Of a stretch of 64,000 bases of DNA, positions 58,901-64,000 are shown in pieces (position 1 is the stretch's first letter; every line of letters begins with the position of its first letter). Source of the stretch: Plutella xylostella. Its lineage: Eukaryota; Arthropoda; Insecta; Lepidoptera; Plutellidae. The notes beneath the pieces are model-generated. The model searched no databases, was not told the origin of the DNA, and was given only the letters and a program-made list of their open reading frames with translations. The DNA is taken from NCBI RefSeq assembly GCF_932276165.1, contig NC_064008.1, positions 8,127,001 to 8,191,000 of the forward strand, given 5' to 3'. The position numbers and the translations under genes are program-made.

Positions 58901-61900
58901 TTTTGTTAAATGTTTAGTTTTAACTTGTATAAATTTGGTATCAAGTTATATGCCTGCTATTAGTGCATAAGTTTTGCTCGATTGTGTTGTAAATGCTGTG
59001 TTTTTCTGTAATTGGATGCCCACTGTGGCATGTATTGTAATGTTTTCTTTTTATAAATGTAAAGTGTGTGTCTGTTGAAAAACCTAATAAATAAATAAAT
59101 AAACTCCACTGTCTAACTGCAAGCATATGAATTTAGACACTTGTTAACAGTGTTTAAGTTACATACACCTCTTTCTCATATTCTTCGCATATGAATTTAG
59201 ACACTTGTTAAACAGTGTTTAAGTTACATACACCTCTTTCTACTGTTAGACACTGTCTAAACTACTGCTAGACACTGTCTAAATGAGTTGATCGCTCGCG
59301 GTTATGTTAGATTGGTTTCGTATTTAAGAGCCATAGCCTATAAGATAGTCGCTCCAAGACGACTTCCTGTTCCTCGGCTCGCGGCTCGGCAACTCGCTGC
59401 TGCTGCGAGTGACGGAGAGAGAGAACCGCATGCTGTTCAGTGTCGACAAGCCGCTGCAGGCCACCGTGGACTTGACCACAGAGAATGCGAGCGCCAAGCC
59501 ACCGAGCGAGACTGTCGACACTGCAAGCATATGAATTTAGACACGCGTTAAACAGTGTTTAAGTTACATACACCTCTTTCTCATATGCTTCGCATATGAA
59601 TTTAGACACTTGTTAAACAGTGTTTAAGTTACATACACCTCTTTCTACTGTTAGACACTGTCTAAACTACTGCTAGACACTGTCTAAATGAGTTGATCGC
59701 TCGCGGTTATGTTAGATTGGTTTCGTATTTAAAAGCCATAGCCTATAAGATAGTCGCTCCAAGACGACTTCCTGTTCCTCGGCTCGCGGCTCGGCAACTC
59801 GCTGCTGCTGCGAGTGACGGAGAGAGAGAACCGCATGCTGTTCAGTGTCGACAAGCCGCTGCAGGCCACCGTGGACTTGACCACAGAGAATGCGAGCGCC
59901 AAACCACGTAAGTCCACAAATACAAACTTAGCATGTTATATATCAGACCTCCAGGAATACATAGATCAGGGATTGCAAGTTGACTCCATTTACACTGATA
60001 TAAGTAAAGCCTTTGATCGGCTAAACCATAAAATCCTGCTTAACAAACTCAGCTGTAACGGAGTCCATGGCAAACTATTGAAATGGTTCAATTCATATCT
60101 CACAAATAGGAGTCAAAAAGTTGGAGTTGCTGGCTATGAGTCCTCTCCGTTTGCGGCTCCGTCCGGCGTTCCACAGGGTTCAAATCTCGTTTAGAAAAAA
60201 TAAAAAAAAAACTTTTATTAAGTAATTCATAAAAATTCATGTAAATTTAGTTTTTGTTAAATGTTTAGTTTTAACTTGTATAAATTTGGTATTAAGTTAT
60301 ATGCCTGCTATTAGTGCAAAGTTTTGCTCGATTGTGTTGTAAATGGTGTGTTTTTCTGTAATTGGATGCCCACTGTGGCATGTATTGTAATGTTTTCTTT
60401 TTATAAATGTAAAGTGTGTGTCTGTTGAAAAACCTAATAAATAAATAAATAAATAAACTCCACTGTCTAACTGCAAGCATATGAATTTAGACACTTGTTA
60501 AACAGTGTTTAAGTTACATACACCTCTTTCTACTGTTAGACACTGTCTAAACTACTGCTAGACACTGTCTAAATGAGTTGATCGCTCGCGGTTATGTTAG
60601 ATTGGTTTCGTATTTAAGAGCCATAGCCTATAAGATAGTCGCTCCAAGACGACTTCCTGTTCCTCGGCTCGCGGCTCGGCAACTCGCTGCTGCTGCGAGT
60701 GACGGAGAGAGAGAACCGCATGCTGTTCAGTGTCGACAAGCCGCTGCAGGCCACCGTGGACTTGACCACAGAGAATGCGAGCGCCAAACCACCGAGCAAG
60801 ACTGTCTAACTAGCCGGCAGTACAGGGGCAGGAGCAGACACTGTCTTAATTAGTATATCACAGAGAATGGTGACTTTAAACCACGTTTAACCATCACACA
60901 CACCACATCTAACATACCCACGAAAAAACTGCATTTTAGAACTCTAAACTTTCTAAACTGTCGAAACTTTTGTTACAAAAGTACTATACTATACAAAAGT
61001 ACTATAGGTACTGTCTAAATTCGTGTTTTCGCTTAGGTTCAGTTAGTTTGGTTTCGTATTTAAAAGCCGTAGCCTATAAGTATTACTATCCGGCTACATT
61101 CTTATTTATCATTAGCTTAACCTAGTCTTGTATGGTATCTGTAATTCTGTACTATAAACAGTATAAATAAATGTGTATCTCATAAGTTTTGTAACACAAA
61201 CTAGCCACTAACGACCAAACCCCTCTCTCCAACAGATCAGGATTCGCAAGAAAATCCAGCAGAAAAAGACCAAGAGACAGAAAAGGACAAAGATAAAGAC
61301 ACAAGTGACCCGGCGGCCAAGAAACGACGAATGGACACGCTAAGTGATTGTATAGCGAGTAATGTGATAGACATCAGTGATCAAGATGAGTTGGAAGTGT
61401 ATGGGAGTGATATTAGGACTTCTACGCAGCTGACTAGCTATGTTTTTGAGGTAATTCGTTCAGAATTTCATTCATATCATTCAATTTGTATTTGATAAAC
61501 GCAAAGCAGTTTAAAGCTCGCAGGAAAAACTGTACATACCACGCATTTTACGTATTCCTTGAGTGAAATCTATTATTCAATTAGAAAATTTACAGCGTAT
61601 ATGTATACGTTTGACCCTTCTTAATAGCGACACTTATGACAGTAATGTCGCTATTGTATACAGATAGGGATAACCTACCATACCACCACCAACACATTAG
61701 CAATTAACAACCCATAAGCAGTGTCGCTCGCCTGTCAAACATCTGTCAGATCCATACAAGTTACGTCAGATTGGACAGGTGAGTTACACATACACGCTGC
61801 TTAAGGATTTTTGACAAGCATACGACGCTGCTTCATGATTGTTTATTATTAATATTCGGTGGTGGTAACCCCAAAGGTTTCTATGCAGTCTTGTCGTGTT

Positions 61901-62145
61901 TTCTATAAACTCTATTCATCTCACATCTCCACTAATATACTTCCAGGTATGCGACTCCCTCCTAAACATCTGCCCAATAGGTGACATCTCCATGGGCGAG
62001 CCCCAACTCCTATCCACCCCTGCCACAGACACCGACGCGCCTCTAGTGGAGCTGGTGGCGTGCTCCGGCCGCGGCAAGAACGGAGCCCTCACTGTGCTGC
62101 AGAGGACTGTGCACACGCACCGAGTCACGCAGTTCACGCTGCCAG
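50000..62145 (+). CDS. CPSF1: Cleavage and polyadenylation specificity factor subunit 1 (CPSF160), first ten exons
   Basis: Exons: 50000-50162, 51898-52118, 52534-52704, 53078-53241, 53714-53853, 55297-55407, 55844-56025, 58397-58556, 61236-61450, 61947-62145. Phases agree throughout, giving 575 codons; the gene continues past the window (the animal protein is about 1400 residues). CPSF160 is the scaffold of the nuclear mRNA 3'-end processing complex, built from WD-like beta-propellers, and supports recognition of AAUAAA together with WDR33 and CPSF30. Recognisable family stretches: MYSIARQTHPATGIE, LLLSFREAKLSVVQYDP, FLHGYYEPTLLLLYEP, HPVIWATAGLPHDC, SLIYLNQSVPPYGVSLNS, ISLKGGQLFVLTL, FLFLGSRLGNSLLL, the PAAKKRRMD basic motif, ELEVYGSD and ACSGRGKNGALTVLQRT. 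The exon 8 donor (AAACCAC|GTAAGT) abuts a LINE fragment and may derive from it. Introns 5, 8 and 10 hold partial exon copies. Confidence 0.95.
50427..51742. mobile_element. hAT-like non-autonomous element in CPSF1 intron 1
   Basis: Ends TAGGGTTTCGTTCCCG and CGGGAAAAACGAAACCCTA are inverted; GGGAATTCCCGGGAA-type words cluster at both ends. The flanking 8-mers TAGTAGAG and GTCTAGAG match at only five of eight positions, so the target duplication is decayed or uncertain. It contains a SINE (50760-51010) and the AACCGACTTCTAAAAAAGG repeat. Confidence 0.65.
50760..51010 (+). repeat. tRNA-derived SINE, second family, complete head
   Basis: A tRNA-like head with A box GGTAGCTCAGTCGG and B box GGTTCGATCCC, then the body with AGGAAACCTGCATATCTAGA and ACCCGCAGTGGACCAGCGTG. 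A fragment of the same family is at 230-455. It is not called a tRNA gene because the acceptor stem does not close and the SINE body follows directly. Confidence 0.78.
52763..52848. mobile_element. Deleted mariner-like MITE, 86 bp, CPSF1 intron 3
   Basis: CACTCATGAGCAATGAAA and TTTTTCATTGCTTGTGAGTG ends, TA on both sides; the internal part is missing. Confidence 0.7.
52858..52940 (-). repeat. SINE head fragment
   Basis: The ATATCTGCCCTGGCCGAGGA stretch and decayed B box complement match the head region of the 7569 family on the minus strand. Confidence 0.55.
53850..55020 (+). repeat. Four copies of a ~100-bp unit that starts at the exon 5 splice donor
   Basis: Units begin at about 53850, 53948, 54560 and 54928. 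Each begins with a variant of CTGGGTGAGTCACCTGCGAG, includes GAGTAGCTGGTTCGAATC-like sequence, and most continue with GGGGTAGAAGTTTG. The first is the genuine exon 5 donor; the other three repeat donor and intron start. The GGTTCGAATC word resembles a Pol III B box. Confidence 0.75.
54485..54562 (+). pseudogene. Partial copy of CPSF1 exon 5 (3' part) with donor
   Basis: Repeats the 3' half of exon 5 (PVIWATAGLPHDCLQAIPVDRPL) followed by the donor AGGTGAGT. The 5' half and acceptor are missing, and four bases differ silently from the parent. Preceded by an interspersed repeat at 54365-54480. Another ~20-base remnant of the exon end lies at 54918-54936. Confidence 0.8.
56055..57000 (+). mobile_element. 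5'-truncated LINE, ORF2 C-terminal third, CPSF1 intron 7
   Basis: The frame from about 56059 to 56789 encodes the end of a LINE ORF2 (IRDLGVLFDEKLVFDEHIEKI, LYKTLVRSQLEYASIIWNPF, KALKSIHYRLTR) and is unbroken. A 3' UTR and an (AATA)n tail follow at 56958-56992. Sense to CPSF1. Confidence 0.85.
57170..57300 (+). repeat. LINE 3' UTR remnant
   Basis: TTTCTTTCGCCATTTCTTTCC and AGAAATGGTGGTAGA parallel the 3' UTR of the LINE at 35646-36098. Confidence 0.5.
57480..57965 (+). other. GC-rich island with an ATG, inside CPSF1 intron 7
   Basis: A sharply GC-rich block (CTCGCCTCGTCGCTCGCC) ending in ACAATGGAGGACGTCGAAG at 57857. The frame MEDVEVLAATIKNL continues only briefly into an interspersed repeat shared with 50690-50760. 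Looks like the promoter and first coding bases of an inserted transposon or retrocopy; identity unknown. Confidence 0.45.
58557..59100 (+). mobile_element. LINE fragment fused to CPSF1 exon 8: RT motif A, then 3' UTR
   Basis: Directly after exon 8, in frame, comes a LINE reverse-transcriptase segment (LACYISDLQEYIDQGLQ, YTDISKAFDRVNHKILLNKL, PSGVPQGSNLV), stopping at 58843 where an internal deletion joins it to the LINE 3' UTR and an (AATA)n tail at about 59088-59102. Its first bases, GTAAGT, serve as the exon donor. Confidence 0.85.
59353..59517 (+). pseudogene. CPSF1 exon 8 partial copy 2
   Basis: Repeats exon 8 from its 12th base or so (DDFLFLGSRLG) to ASAKP, then runs on into PSETVDTAS without the LINE. 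The exon start and acceptor are missing; upstream is a ~200-bp unit with CACTGTCTAAA words shared with copies 3 and 4. GACGAC replaces GATGAT silently relative to copy 1. Confidence 0.85.
59757..59907 (+). pseudogene. CPSF1 exon 8 partial copy 3
   Basis: Same truncated 5' end as copy 2; ends AAACCAC|GTAAGT and is fused to the LINE fragment as copy 1 is. Confidence 0.85.
59908..60465 (+). mobile_element. Second copy of the exon-fused LINE fragment
   Basis: Near-identical to 58557-59100, including the internal deletion junction after GVPQGSNLV and the (AATA)n tail, so one insertion was later duplicated with its exon. A few replacements (FDRLNHK, SQKVGVAG). Confidence 0.85.
60641..60809 (+). 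pseudogene. CPSF1 exon 8 partial copy 4
   Basis: Same truncated start; continues AKPPSKTV then stop, without the LINE. It probably preserves the sequence that lay after AKP before the LINE arrived. No strong donor follows. Confidence 0.85.
61688..61872. mobile_element. MITE with ACCACCACC ends, CPSF1 intron 9
   Basis: ACCACCACCAACACATTAGC at the left and GGTGGTGGTAAC at the right; same family as 11001-11378, here uninterrupted. Confidence 0.6.
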
Positions 62146-62261
62146 GTAAGTTACGAACAAACCACCTCCCAACTAGCTTTAAGGCGCTATTATATGCAGA
62201 ACTAGCGCCGCCAGTGGATAAAACATCATAACTTCCTTTTGAAAGCATTTTTCCGACGCCG

Positions 62262-63310
62262 ACGGTATTTTATTTATTTATTTATTTATTATAATAACAA
62301 TAACGCTTAACAGCTACTGCCAACACGCGATTATTGCTAGGTAGTACAAAAATTATATACAAAATAGAATTTAACATTCACAACAAATACAATTAAAATT
62401 ACACAAAATCAAACATAAAATACAACAAACATTTAAAAACAAAGAGAATTAAAATTTAAATAAATTGAGATCATTTTAAACAATAAATAACACATAATAA
62501 TATCTAGGAACTAAGTACAACTTTACATAGCCTAATCAGAGAAGGTAATGTAGTGTGATGTATGTCGGCATCCTGACATCGCTCTAAAAAGTTATTAATA
62601 TGACGAATAGCCCTAACAGTGGGAGCATTCTGTCCACGTACTGTGGTGACCTCAACTACTGGTGCGAGGGCGGGCGGGCGCGCGAATGCGGCGCGGCGCG
62701 GGCGGCCCCCGCGCGCCGGCGCCCACAGCCCCACGCCGCTCAGCGCCGCCGGGTTGTCCACGCCGCCCCGCAGCAGGCGCAGGTAGTGCACCACGGTGTG
62801 CACCGCTCGACGCACTTCCAGTGTCTCCATACCTACCATGCCTATTACAAATAGAGACGGATATAGAAATGGATAGTATCCGTAAACCCTCCTAAATATA
62901 TACCTAGCAAACTTACGCTGTAAACGCTCCATCATAACAATATACTTAGCCTCGTAGGGACCCCATGTAATTGCGTCAAATTCTAGTTTGCTACGGACAA
63001 AAGAAGTGTATAAGACCATGGCAACTCTAGTGTCGCTAAAATGAGATGCAGTGCGCATGACGTAACCTAGAACCTTGTTAGCACTCTTACAACATGCCAG
63101 AATATGGTTTCTAAATGTAAGTTGCGGATCAAACAACACACCTAAGTCGCGTATCTCTACCACTCTCTGGATAGGGCAACCAAGCAACGTATAACAGTGC
63201 TCAACATGGCTTTGCAGTCTGCCAAAAGTCATGAGCCTACACTTGTCCACATTGAAATGCATTTCGTTTAGTTCGCTCCAATGGCCAATAGCGTCGATGT
63301 CTTGCTGTAG
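62262..63310 (-). mobile_element. 5'-truncated LINE, ORF2 C-terminal part, antisense in CPSF1
   Basis: Minus-strand frame 63262-62504 (252 codons): MHFNVDKCRLMTFGR, IRDLGVLFDPQLTFRNHI, YTSFVRSKLEFDAITWGPYEAK. A 3' UTR and (AATA)n tail lie at 62262-62300. The middle of the frame (62660-62800) is unusually GC-rich. Sits between the genuine exon 10 and its partial copy. Confidence 0.85.
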
Positions 63311-63321
63311 TATATATAGTA

Positions 63322-63395
63322 TATAAGAACGGAGCCCTGACTGTGTTGCAGAGGACTGTTCACACGCACCGAGTCACGCAGTTCACGCTGCCAGG
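63322..63395 (+). pseudogene. CPSF1 exon 10 partial copy with donor
   Basis: Repeats the last ~70 bases of exon 10 (KNGALTVLQRTVHTHRVTQFTLPG) and the donor GGTAAGTTACGAAC plus intron start, with four silent differences. The acceptor side is absent. A further remnant starting AACGGAGC lies at 63671. Confidence 0.85.
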
Positions 63396-63443
63396 TAAGT
63401 TACGAACAAACCACCACCTCCCAACTAGATTAAGCTCCAATTT

Positions 63444-63540
63444 CGTCATAGTCGGTTATCTACAGATGTGTCAGAAGACAACCAATAATCCCTGGTTATG
63501 CTCTAACTGACTATTGCGAAATTGGAGCGTAAGGCGCTAT
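63444..63540. mobile_element. MITE, GCTCCAATTTCG ends
   Basis: AGCTCCAATTTCGTCATAGT at the left mirrors CGAAATTGGAGC at the right; a half copy recurs at 63671-63735. Lies within the duplicated exon 10 unit. Confidence 0.6.
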
Positions 63541-64000
63541 TATAGACGCAGACCTAGCGCCGCCAGTGGATAAAAAATCATAACTTCCTTATGAAAGCGT
63601 TTTTCCGACGCCGACGGTATATTAGTATATAGAGCTACAGTATATGAGTATATAGAGCTACAGTATATAATAACGGAGCTTTAGCTCCAATTTCGCTATA
63701 GTGGGTTAGAGCATAACCGGGGATTATTGGTTGACTTTTGACACATCAGCGCCGCCAGTGGATAAAACATCATAACTTCCATTTGAAAGTGTTCTTCCAA
63801 AAACTGAAAAGGCCATCCTACCACCTAATTGCTGGTGCCTGGCATGCCTATATAAATATGTATATATATTATTATGTAGTCCCCGAAGGGGTAGCCAGAG
63901 GAGACTCGCAAGTAAGTCCGCTTTTCGCTGTACATTTGTACTCACGTTATAAGTCGCGTAAGCGCAGGGCCAACAGCTCAAGAAAATGGCACACTTGCGC
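63541..64000. repeat. Repeats of CPSF1 intron 10 start
   Basis: The stretch with GCGCCGCCAGTGGATAAAA and CATAACTTCC occurs at 62207, 63560 and 63752, marking tandem copies of the exon-end unit. 63820-64000 holds an interspersed repeat (GTAGTCCCCGAAGGGGTAG). Exon 11 is not reached. Confidence 0.6.

Noticed and set aside
59288..59551. Plus-strand Arg/Ala-rich frames repeated three times
   Set aside because: Alternative-frame readings of the CPSF1 exon 8 copies.
62600..62895. GC-rich plus-strand frames rich in Arg and Ala
   Set aside because: Antisense to the ORF2 fragment of a LINE.

Overview
The window looks like a lepidopteran (moth or butterfly) nuclear genome segment. It is AT-rich, with small exons in large introns packed with MITEs, tRNA-derived SINEs and truncated LINEs of kinds common in Lepidoptera, and it carries an insect odorant receptor gene. 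No rRNA gene, genuine tRNA gene or CRISPR array was seen.

Layout: (1) 3.5-8.0 kb, plus strand: a complete 7-exon odorant receptor whose exons join in frame to 395 codons. (2) 8-12.4 kb: repeats, including a 1.1-kb hAT-type element with an exact 8-bp target duplication and two further inverted-repeat elements nested inside it. (3) 12.4-18.2 kb, minus strand: five exons (242 codons) of a chymotrypsin-fold serine protease homologue with His and Asp kept and the catalytic Ser lost. (4) 24.3-32.0 kb, minus strand: three long 5' exons (469, 1070 and 179 codons). Each has its own ATG and signal peptide or membrane anchor, and each ends at a good splice donor in phase 0. No private downstream exon was found for any of them; the first exon of the protease homologue has a phase-0 acceptor and no ATG. 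The simplest reading is alternative first exons feeding one common pseudoprotease domain, or tandem genes with unseen exons. (5) 33.97-42.17 kb, minus strand: a secreted Val/Pro-rich cuticle-type protein in at least two exons, its intron holding an apparently intact Jockey-type LINE (37.1-41.1 kb). (6) 43-50 kb: intergenic, with two large non-autonomous transposons. (7) 50.0 kb to the right edge, plus strand: the first ten exons (575 codons) of CPSF1/CPSF160, the large subunit of the cleavage and polyadenylation specificity factor; the rest lies outside the window.

One pattern runs through two unrelated genes. The 3' part of an exon plus its 5' splice site has been copied in tandem: protease-homologue exon 1 (three copies), the donor of its third exon (31-bp repeat, three donors), CPSF1 exon 5 (repeats of the donor region, four copies), exon 8 (four copies, two fused to a reverse-transcriptase fragment) and exon 10 (two copies). 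In CPSF1 exon 8 the donor now in use appears to come from LINE sequence. These copies, the possible alternative first-exon array and the nested transposons are the parts most worth checking. All calls come from reading the sequence; no database search was run.
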